This document shows, piece by piece, positions 20,382 to 30,087 of a DNA stretch of 64,000 nucleotides; within the stretch, counting starts at the first letter, position 1; every line of letters begins with the position of its first letter. A program made the translations under genes and the position numbers. The DNA is from Pseudomonadota bacterium (lineage in GTDB: Bacteria; Pseudomonadota; Alphaproteobacteria; Rhizobiales; Hyphomicrobiaceae). The stretch covers positions 620,001-684,000 of the forward strand of contig JAFECE010000011.1 in NCBI GenBank assembly GCA_018242295.1, in the 5' to 3' direction. The notes under the pieces were generated by a model. That model was not told the origin of the DNA, did no database searches, and saw nothing but the letters and a program-made list of their open reading frames with translations.

Positions 20382-21488
20382 ATGTCACGTCCTCCCTTCA
20401 CGCCGACGATCGCAGCCCTACCGAAGCTTGTGCCGTTCGTTGGCCCGGAGGCCCTGGAGCGTGCACGGGGCAGGCCCTTTCGTGCGCGGCTTGGAGCGAA
20501 CGAGAGCGTCTTCGGAGCCTCGCCGCTTGCCGTCGCGACCATGCGCGATGCCTCGGCTGAGAATTGGAAATACGCCGATCCGGAAAGCTATGAACTGCGC
20601 TCGGCGATCGCCGCCCACCATGGCGTACCGATCGAGTGCGTCGTCGTCGGCGAGGGGATCGACGGGCTTCTTGGTCTCACCTGCTCGTTGTTTCTGACGC
20701 CGGGAACGCATGTCGTCACGACGGATGGCGCGTATCCGACTTTCAATTTCCACGTGATGGCGCACGGTGGGAAAGTGCATGCCATTCCCATGCGTGCATT
20801 CCGCGAAGATATTCCGCGTCTCATAGACACGGCGAAAACCATCGGTGCGCCGGTGGTCTACGTATCCAATCCCAACAGCCCGATGGGAACGTGGTGGGGA
20901 GCCAGCGATATCGCGGCACTGATCGCGTCACTTCCGCCCGAGACGCTGCTCATTCTCGATGAGGCGTATTGCGATACGGCGCCAGAGGCGACGTCGCCGC
21001 CGATCGACGTTTCGAATGCGCAAGTGATCCGTTACCGGACATTCTCGAAAGCTTACGGACTGGCGGGCGCTCGCATCGGATACGCCATCGGCGAGCGAAG
21101 CACGATTGAGGCCTTCGACAAGGTTCGCAATCATTACGGCATCAATCGCATCGGGCAGCTCGGCGCGCGTCAGGCGCTTCAGGATCAGGATTACTTGAAG
21201 CAAGCCGTCGCGCAGATTTCGGCATCGCGAAGCCGGATTGCCAAAATCGCCGAGAAGAACGGCCTTTCATCGCTGCCGTCGGCTGCGAGCTTTGTCGCCA
21301 TCGACTGCGGCGCCGATGGTCCGTTCGCGGCGCGCGTGTTGGCTGGCCTTTTGGAGAGGGACGTCTTCGTCAGGAAGCCGGTGGCGAAGGGATTGGAGCA
21401 TTTCATCCGCGTTTCGTGCGGGCGCGACGAGGATCTCGATATTTTTGCCTCCGCGCTGTCGGACGTTCTCGCCTCAGTAAATGCCTGA
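20382..21488 (+). CDS. HisC-like PLP-dependent aminotransferase
   Basis: 368 residues, fold-type I. The N-terminal family marker is RLGANESVFGASP. PLP-binding residues are in SNPNSPMG (162-169) and DEAY (Asp193). The Schiff-base lysine is Lys223 in RYRTFSKAYGLAGARIGYAIG. The C-terminal arginine region is HFIRVSCG. The closest families are histidinol-phosphate and aromatic aminotransferases. No his genes are nearby, so the true substrate (histidinol phosphate, aromatic amino acids) is left open. Confidence 0.88.
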   Translation: MSRPPFTPTIAALPKLVPFVGPEALERARGRPFRARLGANESVFGASPLAVATMRDASAENWKYADPESYELRSAIAAHHGVPIECVVVGEGIDGLLGLTCSLFLTPGTHVVTTDGAYPTFNFHVMAHGGKVHAIPMRAFREDIPRLIDTAKTIGAPVVYVSNPNSPMGTWWGASDIAALIASLPPETLLILDEAYCDTAPEATSPPIDVSNAQVIRYRTFSKAYGLAGARIGYAIGERSTIEAFDKVRNHYGINRIGQLGARQALQDQDYLKQAVAQISASRSRIAKIAEKNGLSSLPSAASFVAIDCGADGPFAARVLAGLLERDVFVRKPVAKGLEHFIRVSCGRDEDLDIFASALSDVLASVNA

Positions 21489-21504
21489 GGTTATCGCCAG
21501 AACA

Positions 21505-22191
21505 TCAGTGGCTCTTCGTCCGCCGCACTCGCGGTTTCGGTTTCCGTGAGCCCTGTTTGGCGACCTGGGATTCGATGCCCGATATAAGGATATCAATTGC
21601 GGCGTCGAAAACTTCGTCCTCGCTGAGGCGCGTAAAAGCAGGCAGCAGCTTCTGCGTGAGCGGCAGATCGCTCTGACCTTCAACTTCGCTTAATGCTTCG
21701 GGGCTGGGCTTGTTCAGCAGGCCGCCGATCTCTCCTGCGCACACGCCGAGTATGGCTGCATAAGTCGCAAATCCGACGGCCGGGATATCGGCCTCGCGCA
21801 GACCTGCGTCAAAATGGGCTCGATACCATTCTTCGCATATTTGCATTTCACCCGGTCCGGTACTCCAGAAGCGGAGCAATAAAGGGAAGGCGTTGGGGTA
21901 TCGCTTCGCAATTTGCCGATATGATCTTGCCATCGCCGTAAGGCGCGTTTGCCATATCAAATCGGGCTTCGGGGCGGCCACCTCACTTTGCAACCGGTCC
22001 GCGATTGCTCGCTCCAGGCCCTCCTTGGAGCCGAAGTGATAGCTCAATGTCGCAACGTCGCAGCCAATTGCCCGCGCGGCGCAGCGAAGACCGAATCCCT
22101 CCAAGCCGCCGCGCTCCACCTCCAATAGCGAGGCGTGAACGAGTTCGGCTTCGACAAGCCCTCTTTGGCCACGGGTGTGTTTCGTTTTCAT
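21505..22191 (-). CDS. TetR-family regulator, divergent from an MFS transporter
   Basis: 228 residues. The N-terminal helix-turn-helix is ARAIGCDVATLSYHFGSKEGLERAIADRL (about 40-68), the usual TetR pattern ending in YHF. The C-terminal ligand domain is not classifiable. Divergent arrangement with a transporter is typical of TetR repressors that control an efflux pump. A near-perfect 19-bp palindrome lies between the two (22234-22252). The C-terminus is Lys/Arg-rich. Confidence 0.9.
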   Translation of the reverse strand: MKTKHTRGQRGLVEAELVHASLLEVERGGLEGFGLRCAARAIGCDVATLSYHFGSKEGLERAIADRLQSEVAAPKPDLIWQTRLTAMARSYRQIAKRYPNAFPLLLRFWSTGPGEMQICEEWYRAHFDAGLREADIPAVGFATYAAILGVCAGEIGGLLNKPSPEALSEVEGQSDLPLTQKLLPAFTRLSEDEVFDAAIDILISGIESQVAKQGSRKPKPRVRRTKSH

Positions 22192-22194
22192 ACG

Positions 22195-22252
22195 TGTTGG
22201 AATTTGCTCTTGCGGGCGGCCAAGTCAAGCTTTATTCCAACAGTGTTGAAAT
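22195..22252. promoter_or_regulatory. Likely TetR operator: half-site plus 19-bp palindrome
   Basis: ATTCCAACAGTGTTGAAAT (22234-22252) is a palindrome with nine-base arms around a central G and one mismatch. Its left arm also occurs inverted at 22195-22203 (TGTTGGAAT), right beside the TetR start. The palindrome is 17 bp before the MFS start. Binding by the TetR protein at 21505 is inferred from position. Confidence 0.65.
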
Positions 22253-22269
22253 GAGGGAGCTACCAAGTA

Positions 22270-23451
22270 ATGTCGTCGAGGATCGATCAGCTCGGGTCTC
22301 GTCAAAGGCTGTTGAGCCTTGCCGCCGTGTGCTCGACGTCGTTCGGCACCGGTATTTCTTTTGGCTTGGGCTTTCCGCTTGTATCGTTGACGTTCGAGAA
22401 CTGGGGCCAGCCGGCTTGGATGATCGGCGTGGCGGGCGCGGCTCCGCCATTCGCTATCCTCCTCTCGCTTCCAATCGCGCCCTTCGTCATCGCAAGATTC
22501 GGATCCGTCGCGGCTATCCTGCTCGGATGCCTGATCGGCGGCCTGGGATTCATAGCGCTCGGTCTTTTTCAATCACCCTGGGCCTGGATTGCGATCCGGG
22601 TTCTGATGAGTGCCGGGTTTGCTATACCGTGGCTTGCAGGAGAGACTTGGATCAATGCAATCGCCCGTGATGAGTCGCGCGGAAGGGTCATTGCAATCTA
22701 CGCCATTGTCTTTTTCACCGGTTATGCGGTGGGGCCCGTCTTGCTTCAGATGCTCGGGCTGATTTGGCCTTGGCCGTTCATCGTGGCCGCCGCTGTGACG
22801 GCGCTCTCCGCATTGCCGATCGTGCTTGGGCGGCGGCTCGCCCCGCCGATGGCCCACGACGATCGTTCGGGTAACGTCGCGTCGGCGATGCGCAGGTCTC
22901 CGGTGGCTATGGTTGCCGCTTTTATCGGCGGCTTTTCGGAGATCACTATTCTTTCGTTGATCCCTAACGTGGCGCTCGCCGCGGGGTGGTCCGAGAACCT
23001 GGCTCTTACCATGCTGACCGTCACGACCGTGGGCGGGATCGTGCTTCAGTACCCGATCGGCTGGCTGTCAGATCTCGTGTCCCGATTTGCAATGATGATT
23101 GCCGCCGTGGTTTTCTTCATTGGCCTCGCTCTTGCGCTGCCATTTGCACTCGGTGATCCGTTCACCGGATTGGTGACGGCGTTTCTCATCGGCGGCGTCA
23201 TTCTGGCGTTCTATGCGCTGGGGCTCGCGATCATCGGGGAGCGTTTGACGGGCAGCGAACTCACGGCCGCGAATGCCGGGTTCATCATCATGTATCAGCT
23301 CGGAGGGCTCATCGGTCCGATCTTTGCCGGGATCGCGATGACGGATGACGCCATTCGGGGATTCATCGCGATCGTCATCGTCACGATGGTCATATCCGGA
23401 GCCGCATTGCTCATCTTCAATCGCATCGAGCGCCGCCACGCTGGTTCGTGA
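22270..23451 (+). CDS. MFS transporter
   Basis: 393 residues with about 12 hydrophobic segments. The motif-A-like loop between the second and third segments is degenerate. GYAVGPVLLQMLGL resembles the motif C region of drug/H+ antiporters. It is probably an inner-membrane exporter controlled by the divergent TetR repressor. The substrate is unknown. Confidence 0.88.
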   Translation: MSSRIDQLGSRQRLLSLAAVCSTSFGTGISFGLGFPLVSLTFENWGQPAWMIGVAGAAPPFAILLSLPIAPFVIARFGSVAAILLGCLIGGLGFIALGLFQSPWAWIAIRVLMSAGFAIPWLAGETWINAIARDESRGRVIAIYAIVFFTGYAVGPVLLQMLGLIWPWPFIVAAAVTALSALPIVLGRRLAPPMAHDDRSGNVASAMRRSPVAMVAAFIGGFSEITILSLIPNVALAAGWSENLALTMLTVTTVGGIVLQYPIGWLSDLVSRFAMMIAAVVFFIGLALALPFALGDPFTGLVTAFLIGGVILAFYALGLAIIGERLTGSELTAANAGFIIMYQLGGLIGPIFAGIAMTDDAIRGFIAIVIVTMVISGAALLIFNRIERRHAGS

Positions 23452-23536
23452 CCGCGATCATGGTTAACGGTTTATTCGGGTCTCTACGCTAGCCTGACGC
23501 AAGGTTCAGCGTAGCGGATTTATTCCGAGATCGACC

Positions 23537-23845
23537 ATGATCGTGCGGTCCATCCTGTCGTTCTTCTCGGTGCTTGCATTCGGCGCGATGACGGCGGCGG
23601 CTTTTTTTGCCCTGCTGCCCTGGTTCTCCGGTCATGTTCCCGCGAGTGTGCGCTCGGTGACCGACGGCTTGGAGTTCAACTCACTGATCATCGGACTGGT
23701 GCTCGGGCTGACGCTCGGGGCGGTTGGCCGCTGCAACTGGTCCGACATTCCGCGCCGCGTCGTGACGTGGTTCCTCGTCCGCGAGCAGAAGTTCTTCTAT
23801 TACGCGCTGATCGCCGTTTGCGGCGGGGTGCTGTTTTTCTATTGA
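23537..23845 (+). CDS. Small three-helix membrane protein of unknown function
   Basis: 102 residues with three hydrophobic segments (about 5-30, 48-66 and 85-102). The first resembles a signal anchor. The loop GRCNWSDIPRRVVTWFLVREQKF is basic. No family is recognised. The sequence just upstream holds an imperfect inverted repeat (CTACGCT / AGCGTAG, about 23483-23516) and a GGTTAACGG box of unknown meaning. Confidence 0.6.
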   Translation: MIVRSILSFFSVLAFGAMTAAAFFALLPWFSGHVPASVRSVTDGLEFNSLIIGLVLGLTLGAVGRCNWSDIPRRVVTWFLVREQKFFYYALIAVCGGVLFFY

Positions 23846-23851
23846 TCGCTC

Positions 23852-23883
23852 AAAAGAAAAAGGCGGCCCTTTCGAGCCGCCTT
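23852..23883 (-). terminator. Intrinsic terminator of glnA
   Basis: Stem AAGGCGGC (23860-23867) / GCCGCCTT (23876-23883). Read on the minus strand it is followed by TTTTTCTTTT. It lies 25 bp past the glnA stop. Confidence 0.85.
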
Positions 23884-23908
23884 CGTATTCCAATTCGCCG
23901 GGTGATCC

Positions 23909-25318
23909 TCAGACCGAGTAGTACATGTCGTACTCGACGGGATGCGGCGTCATCTCGTAGCGCATGTTTTCTTCCATGCGGAGCGCGATGTAGGCGTCGA
24001 TCATGTCGTCGTTCATGACGCCGCCGGCTTTGAGGAAGTCGCGATCCTTGTCGAGGCTGTCGAGAGCTTCGCGAAGCGATGCAGCGACAGTCGGGATCTT
24101 GGCAAGCTCGGCCGGTGGCAGGTCATAAAGGTTCTTGTCCATCGCCGGGCCCGGATCGATCTTGTTCTGGATGCCATCAAGGCCGGCCATCAGCATCGCC
24201 GTGAAGGCGAGATAGGGGTTGGCGCCCGGATCCGGGAAGCGGATTTCGATGCGCTTCGCCTTCGGGCTCGTAACGTGCGGAATGCGGCACGATGCGGAAC
24301 GGTTGCGCGCCGAGTAAGCGAGCAGCACCGGTGCTTCGAAGCCAGGAACCAAACGCTTGTAGGAGTTGGTCAGCGGGTTGGTGAAGGCATTGATCGCCTT
24401 GGCGTGCTTCAGGATACCGCCGATGTAGTAGAGGCACATCTGCGAGAGGTCGGCGTACTTGTCGCCGGCGAACATCGGTGTGCTGCCCTTCCAGATCGAC
24501 TGGTGGACGTGCATGCCCGAGCCGTTGTCGCCATAGACGGGCTTCGGCATGAACGTCGCGGTCTTGCCGTAGGCCTGCGCAACGTTGTGCACGACGTACT
24601 TATAGATCTGCATGTGGTCGGCCATCGTAATCATCGGGCCGAACTTGACGCCGAGCTCGTGCTGAGCTGCGGCAACTTCGTGGTGATGCTTTTCGACGGC
24701 GACGCCCATTTCCGAGAGAACAGAAAGCATCTCGGAGCGAATATCCTGGGCGCTATCAATCGGAGGAACGGGGAAGTAACCGCCCTTCACGCGGGGACGA
24801 TGGCCGAGGTTGCCCGTCTCGACGTCGGCGCCCGTATTCGTGGGCAGTTCGCTCGAGTCGACCTCGAAGCCGACCGAGTACATGTCGGTCGAGAACCGGA
24901 CGTCGTCAAAGATGAAGAATTCGGCTTCCGGGCCGAAGTAGACTTTGTCGCCTATTCCAAGCGACATCATGTAGGCTTCAGCCTTCTTGGCAACCGAGCG
25001 CGGATCGCGTTCGTAGGGCTGGCCGGTCGAGGGCTCGAGTACGTCGCAGAAAATCGCGACGGTCGTTTGCGCGAAGAAGGGATCGATGTGCGCTGTTGCC
25101 GGATCCGGCATCAACGTCATGTCGGACGCCTCGATCGTCTTCCAACCGGCGATCGAAGAGCCGTCGAAAGCGTAACCATCGGTGAAAATGCTTTCGTCGA
25201 CGCAACTGATGTCGGCAGTGACGTGCTGCATCTTGCCTTTGGTGTCCGTGAAGCGAAAGTCCACGAACTTGGCTTCCTTGTCCTTGATATACTTCAGGAC
25301 GTCATTCGCGTTTTTCAT
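23909..25318 (-). CDS. glnA: Glutamine synthetase type I
   Basis: GlnA makes glutamine from glutamate, ammonia and ATP, the main entry of ammonium at low supply. The ATG at 25318 follows AGGGGAG by five bases and gives 469 residues, the length of E. coli GlnA. Key segments are DGSSIAGW (substrate loop), [18 protein letters not shown] (His and Glu ligands), [10 protein letters not shown], and the adenylylation site NLYDLPPAE with Tyr near 397, so GlnE control is expected. glnB lies 105 bp upstream on the same strand; no -24/-12 promoter was found in that gap, so the two may be transcribed from the promoter ahead of glnB. Confidence 0.98.
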   Translation of the reverse strand: MKNANDVLKYIKDKEAKFVDFRFTDTKGKMQHVTADISCVDESIFTDGYAFDGSSIAGWKTIEASDMTLMPDPATAHIDPFFAQTTVAIFCDVLEPSTGQPYERDPRSVAKKAEAYMMSLGIGDKVYFGPEAEFFIFDDVRFSTDMYSVGFEVDSSELPTNTGADVETGNLGHRPRVKGGYFPVPPIDSAQDIRSEMLSVLSEMGVAVEKHHHEVAAAQHELGVKFGPMITMADHMQIYKYVVHNVAQAYGKTATFMPKPVYGDNGSGMHVHQSIWKGSTPMFAGDKYADLSQMCLYYIGGILKHAKAINAFTNPLTNSYKRLVPGFEAPVLLAYSARNRSASCRIPHVTSPKAKRIEIRFPDPGANPYLAFTAMLMAGLDGIQNKIDPGPAMDKNLYDLPPAELAKIPTVAASLREALDSLDKDRDFLKAGGVMNDDMIDAYIALRMEENMRYEMTPHPVEYDMYYSV

Positions 25319-25423
25319 AGACACTCCCCTGTCTAGACGTTTCGTTGGAATTCACGCATGCCTAATCGTTGGGCCAGCAAGGCCAGGTCAGGCATGGTCA
25401 GGATTTTCTATAGTTCTCTCTTG

Positions 25424-25870
<447 letters not shown>

Positions 25871-26066
25871 TTATGTCAGCTGTTTAGCGTGTAGTCCCGG
25901 CCTTGAAAGCCGTTGTCGTGCGCCTAATAAGCCTAAAATTCGTGCCGGATGAATAAATTTCCGGCGACTTCTTTGCCCATTTCGGTCGCAGACAATCAAT
26001 CGCTGAATTTACAGGCAGGGCCACAGCGACGCCATCTTGCCTTCAGGCCCGCATCAGGAACGTGAC

Positions 26067-27635
26067 ATGAATGAATTGTTGACGCCGGCGGAAACGGGGG
26101 AAGCGGATCGCCTAGCTGAGGCCACGGGAGTTTCCAGTCTCGACTTGATGTCGCGGGCAGGCAAAGCGGTCGCAGATGTGGCGACCCTGATGACGCGCGG
26201 GCCCGATACCCGTATCGCCGTTCTTTGCGGGCCTGGCAACAACGGCGGCGACGGTTTCGTCGCGGCCCGGCTCTTGCGCGATGTTGGTTTCGATGTGCGC
26301 GTGTTTCTTCTCGGCGAGAAGTCGGCGCTCAAAGGCGATGCCGCGGAAATGGCGCGCCGTTGGCCGTTGCCCATACGGCCGGCGACTCCCGACGCACTTC
26401 AAAGCATGCATCTCGTGATCGATGCGCTGTTCGGGGCCGGGCTTTCACGGCCACTCGAGGGCGATGCCGCCGAATTGGTCGAGGCCGTGAACGCCAGCGG
26501 CCTACCGGTGCTGGCCGTCGACGTTCCGAGCGGCCTCGATGGGGCAAGCGGGGAAGTGCGCGGCGTCGCGATTAGGGCGCGCCGCACCGTGACGTTCTTC
26601 CGCAAAAAGCCCAGCCACCTTCTGATGCCGGGACGAGAACTTTGCGGAGAGGTGACGGTCGCCGATATCGGCATCCCCGAGAGCGTGCTCGAGACCTTGA
26701 AGCCTCGCCTGAATGAAAACGCGCCGGCGCTGTGGGTTTCGCATTTCAATTGGCCAAAGCACGGCGGCCACAAATACGACCGCGGACATGCGGTCATCGT
26801 GTCGGGACCTGCGCTGCAGACCGGGGCAGCGCGGCTCGGCGCGCGTGGCGCGCTCAGGTCGGGGGCGGGTGTCGTGACGCTTGTCAGCAATTCGACGGCT
26901 ACGGCGATCATTGCGACCCAGGTCACATCGATCATGGTGCGGTCTGTTTCGGGCGCGAAGGCACTCTCCGAATTTTTACGCGATCAACGCCGCAATGCGG
27001 TTCTAATCGGTCCAGGCGCGTCTGTGGGTCAGGAGACGGCAGAGGACGTCCTAGCCATTCTGAAAACGTCGGCTTCAACCGTGCTCGATGCCGACGCTTT
27101 GACCTCGTTTGCTGATCCGGAGGACGATGGTGATCGTGCTGATGCCAGCATGGGGTTTCTTGCTCGCAATGGCGATCGGGGTCCGGTACAGCGATCGACG
27201 CTTTTTGCTGCAATCAAGGGGCGGCAAGCGTCCGTCGTCATGACCCCGCACGAGGGCGAATTCAAACGGCTCTTCGGTGAGCTACCAGGCTCCAAAGTCG
27301 AGCGGGCGCGTGCGGCGGCGGCGCAGTCGGGCGCGGTCGTCATTCTCAAAGGTGCGGATACCGTGATCGCAGCGCCGGACGGGCGAGCGGTGATCAATTC
27401 GAACGCTCCGGCGACGCTCGCGACGGCGGGGTCTGGGGACGTGCTTGCCGGTTTCGTCACTGGGCTGCTTGCGCAACGCATGCCGGCCTTCGAAGCGGCT
27501 TCCGCCGCCGTCTGGCTTCATGGCGAATGCGCCGATGCCTTCGGGATCGGGCTTATTGCCGAAGACCTGCCTGACCTTCTGCCCGGCGTACTGCAGAAAC
27601 TGCATCAGGCCACAAGGCCCTTAGGGCGGCGCTAG
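26067..27635 (+). CDS. nnr: Bifunctional NAD(P)HX epimerase / ADP-dependent dehydratase
   Basis: Repairs hydrated NADH/NADPH. 522 residues from the ATG at 26067, which has AGGAA seven bases upstream; a TTG 30 bases earlier is less likely. The N-terminal YjeF_N epimerase has GPGNNGGDGFVAARLL (about 55-70) and DALFGAGLSRPL. The C-terminal ribokinase-like dehydratase has TPHEGEFKRLFG and the ATP/catalytic loop ATAGSGDVLAGFVTGLLAQ. Placement beside glnB-glnA is common in Hyphomicrobiales. The end overlaps the convergent thioesterase gene by 4 bp. Confidence 0.95.
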   Translation: MNELLTPAETGEADRLAEATGVSSLDLMSRAGKAVADVATLMTRGPDTRIAVLCGPGNNGGDGFVAARLLRDVGFDVRVFLLGEKSALKGDAAEMARRWPLPIRPATPDALQSMHLVIDALFGAGLSRPLEGDAAELVEAVNASGLPVLAVDVPSGLDGASGEVRGVAIRARRTVTFFRKKPSHLLMPGRELCGEVTVADIGIPESVLETLKPRLNENAPALWVSHFNWPKHGGHKYDRGHAVIVSGPALQTGAARLGARGALRSGAGVVTLVSNSTATAIIATQVTSIMVRSVSGAKALSEFLRDQRRNAVLIGPGASVGQETAEDVLAILKTSASTVLDADALTSFADPEDDGDRADASMGFLARNGDRGPVQRSTLFAAIKGRQASVVMTPHEGEFKRLFGELPGSKVERARAAAAQSGAVVILKGADTVIAAPDGRAVINSNAPATLATAGSGDVLAGFVTGLLAQRMPAFEAASAAVWLHGECADAFGIGLIAEDLPDLLPGVLQKLHQATRPLGRR

Positions 27636-28192
27636 GTCGAAACTCGGCCCGCCTGCTTCAGTTGATCGTCGGCGCGCAAGAATGCTGCGACTTCCGGCGT
27701 CGAAGGAGGACTGACTTCGGAGACCCCGAGGAGGGCCATCAATCGGGAAACCTCGACGAATTTTTTTTCTTTTCGGTCGTAGAGGCCGCCTTTGAACAGA
27801 GCCCGCGCCGCCGCCTGTCCGTCGCGCGCGCCGCCGTGGATGACAAAGGTCTGTTCCATCACGACGAGCGCTGCGTCCCAGCAGAGGAGGCGCGTTTCAA
27901 GCCGAAATTTCTGAAACGTTCGCAGTTCGCGCTGAAAACGAATGGTGACGGCGCTCGCAATGGGCGTCCAGCGATGGCGCAGAACTTCGCGCCACAGCCC
28001 GGAGCGCACCATGAAATCCAGGCGTCCGAGGTCCATCAGCGTCAGGTAACGGCCGTTGTTCATGTGGATGGAGATGTCGAGATCATGCGGCCAGACGCGA
28101 AACGCGAGCGCGGACGATTCGCGCGGCACGTCGAGGTGACCACGGCCCTTGGCCGTCAGCAGAACCCATATGAGCCTAAGCCAAAGGTTCAT
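27632..28192 (-). CDS. Hotdog-fold acyl-CoA thioesterase-like protein
   Basis: 186 residues. The motif region AFRVWPHDLDISIHMNNGRYLTLMDLGR has the 4HBT pattern (D...HMNN..Y), in which Asp is the usual catalytic residue. The later RFQRELRTFQKFRLETRLL matches the second strand set of YbgC/THEM6-type thioesterases. Substrate is unknown. The 3' end overlaps nnr by 4 bp in convergent orientation. Confidence 0.87.
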   Translation of the reverse strand: MNLWLRLIWVLLTAKGRGHLDVPRESSALAFRVWPHDLDISIHMNNGRYLTLMDLGRLDFMVRSGLWREVLRHRWTPIASAVTIRFQRELRTFQKFRLETRLLCWDAALVVMEQTFVIHGGARDGQAAARALFKGGLYDRKEKKFVEVSRLMALLGVSEVSPPSTPEVAAFLRADDQLKQAGRVST

Positions 28193-28372
28193 GACGAGGG
28201 TCTCCGGAGGAAGTCTTACTGGCCTCGTAAGGCAGCTTTTACGTATGCGTCAACTGGACGGAGAGACGCTGCCGGATTTGGCCGTTGCCCGCCCGAGGGT
28301 CACAATGGCACCCTAGGTTGTGTAAGATGTGAATCGCGGTTCGAGACCACCCAAAAGGATTCTGCTCAGATA

Positions 28373-30049
28373 ATGACAAGGGGCTTTCACGCAGTCGTGG
28401 TTTCTCTGGCTTTCGCCTCGTCGTTTGCGCTGGGACCGGCGTTTGCGGCAGATGGCGTCTCGATACCGTCGCAGGTCGAGGAAGGTGCGGCTCAACTCGT
28501 TCGCGGCGACGTCGCAAAAGCTGTTGCAACTTATTCGGAAGCGCTGAAGGATACGGGGCTCGCTAACGACAGGCGCGCAACAATCCTCAACGACCGCGGT
28601 GTCGCGAACGTGCGGCTCGGCGAAACGAAGCTTGCGCTCGAAGATTACAACCGGGCGGTCGAACTTTTTCCGGAGTATCCGGTTGCCTATAACAATCGTG
28701 GCAACCTGCTTTTGGCGCTTGGGCAATACAGCGAGGCGACGAAGGATTTCGATCGCGCCATCGTACTGGCGCCTGGTTACGCAGCTGCCTATTCGAACCG
28801 CGGCAACGCAAAAATGAAGGCCGGCAAGACGCGCGATGCCATCCTCGATTTCACCAAGGCGATCGAGTTGATGCCGGCAAGCGCGCCGCCGCTTTCGGGC
28901 CGGGGTCTCGCCTACCTCACCGTCGGCAAGCCGCATGCGGCGATCCGCGATTTTTCGCGCGCGGTGAATGCAGATGCCCGTTTCGCCTCGGCTTATCGCA
29001 ATCGTGCCGAAGCGCGGATGGCGGTGGGGCAGCGTGAAGAGGCGATCGAAGATCTTTCGCGCGCCGTCGCGTTCGACGTCAGCAACAGCGAGCTCTATGT
29101 CGTCCGGGGCTATGCGTATCTGCTCGACGGCAACACCGCCTCCGCTATCAAGGATTTCTCGCGCGCCATCGAACTCGATGGCAAATCGAGCGCCGCATAC
29201 GCGGGCCGCGGCCTTGCCAACGGCGTTGCAGAAGCGGCGGACGACGCCTATGCTGATCTCAATCGTGCGATAGAACTCGATCCGCGTTCTCCCGCCGCGT
29301 TTGCGTTTCGGGCATTCGTCTACAAGCAGAGCGGCCAGCCGGATATCGGCGCCAAGGACGTGCAAACGGCGATCAAGCTCGATGCGAACGCGCCGGAAGC
29401 GCTTTGGGCGCGTGGGGAAATTGAGGAAGCGACCGGCCAGGCCGATACCGCGATAACGGATCTCCGCCGCGTTCTGCAATTGCGGCCGAGCTGGCGCTTC
29501 GCAGCTGATGCCTTGAAGCGGCTCGGCGCACCAGCGGACGACGTGGACGACAAGGCGGTGCCGTCGCTCGATTTCGGCAAATGGCATGTCGTGCAGCGGG
29601 GCAAAGATTACGCCGCGACGAGCGATGAATATCCGCAAATCCGGGTTCCGCTGGAGATGACCGGAGAGGGTTTGCCGAAACTGCTGGATTGGGAAGTTAA
29701 GGCACCGCCCTATGCGAACTACGGCATCTTGCACTTTTCGGGCGGCCGCGTGCCGGTGAAGGGCGGAGGGTTCGAGGACGCCGAGCTTGCCGCGATCATC
29801 GACATTCCTTCAGCGAAGGTCATCGCGATCGAACCGCACAAGCAGGGCAATCGGGTCGCGACCTGGACATGGGACGGCGACAGCCTGCTCGTTGCGAGCG
29901 TCGACGGGGCAACCGACCAATACCAGCTTCGCCCGGTCAACGTCGCTGCAGCCGGACAGAAACGGCCGTATGGGACCGGTCAGGCGGGCGACGCTCCGCA
30001 ACGGCGATCGAGGCCCAAGACCATATTTGATCTCTTGTTCGGGAACTGA
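28373..30049 (+). CDS. Exported tetratricopeptide-repeat protein
   Basis: 558 residues from the ATG at 28373, the first start that begins a signal peptide (HAVVVSLAFASSFALGPAFA). The frame is open far upstream, but that part overlaps the thioesterase gene on the other strand and is not coding. About ten TPR units cover residues 35-385, with recurring A..DFSRAIELD, AYSNRGNAK and AYRNRAEARM helices. The last ~160 residues form a separate, probably beta-rich domain of unknown type (DFGKWHVVQRGKDYAATSDEY). TPR arrays mount protein complexes; a periplasmic scaffold role is inferred. Confidence 0.85.
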   Translation: MTRGFHAVVVSLAFASSFALGPAFAADGVSIPSQVEEGAAQLVRGDVAKAVATYSEALKDTGLANDRRATILNDRGVANVRLGETKLALEDYNRAVELFPEYPVAYNNRGNLLLALGQYSEATKDFDRAIVLAPGYAAAYSNRGNAKMKAGKTRDAILDFTKAIELMPASAPPLSGRGLAYLTVGKPHAAIRDFSRAVNADARFASAYRNRAEARMAVGQREEAIEDLSRAVAFDVSNSELYVVRGYAYLLDGNTASAIKDFSRAIELDGKSSAAYAGRGLANGVAEAADDAYADLNRAIELDPRSPAAFAFRAFVYKQSGQPDIGAKDVQTAIKLDANAPEALWARGEIEEATGQADTAITDLRRVLQLRPSWRFAADALKRLGAPADDVDDKAVPSLDFGKWHVVQRGKDYAATSDEYPQIRVPLEMTGEGLPKLLDWEVKAPPYANYGILHFSGGRVPVKGGGFEDAELAAIIDIPSAKVIAIEPHKQGNRVATWTWDGDSLLVASVDGATDQYQLRPVNVAAAGQKRPYGTGQAGDAPQRRSRPKTIFDLLFGN

Positions 30050-30087
30050 TGCCGGTGTCGTCGATCGTGACGAGATTGCGCGGTTGA

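Noticed and set aside
23942..25336. 464-codon frame opposite glnA
   Set aside because: It lies fully antisense to glutamine synthetase, and its composition is what the reverse strand of a GC-rich gene gives.
27662..28372. Upstream open part of the TPR gene's frame
   Set aside because: It overlaps the thioesterase gene on the other strand, and a signal peptide with a Met start lies at 28373.
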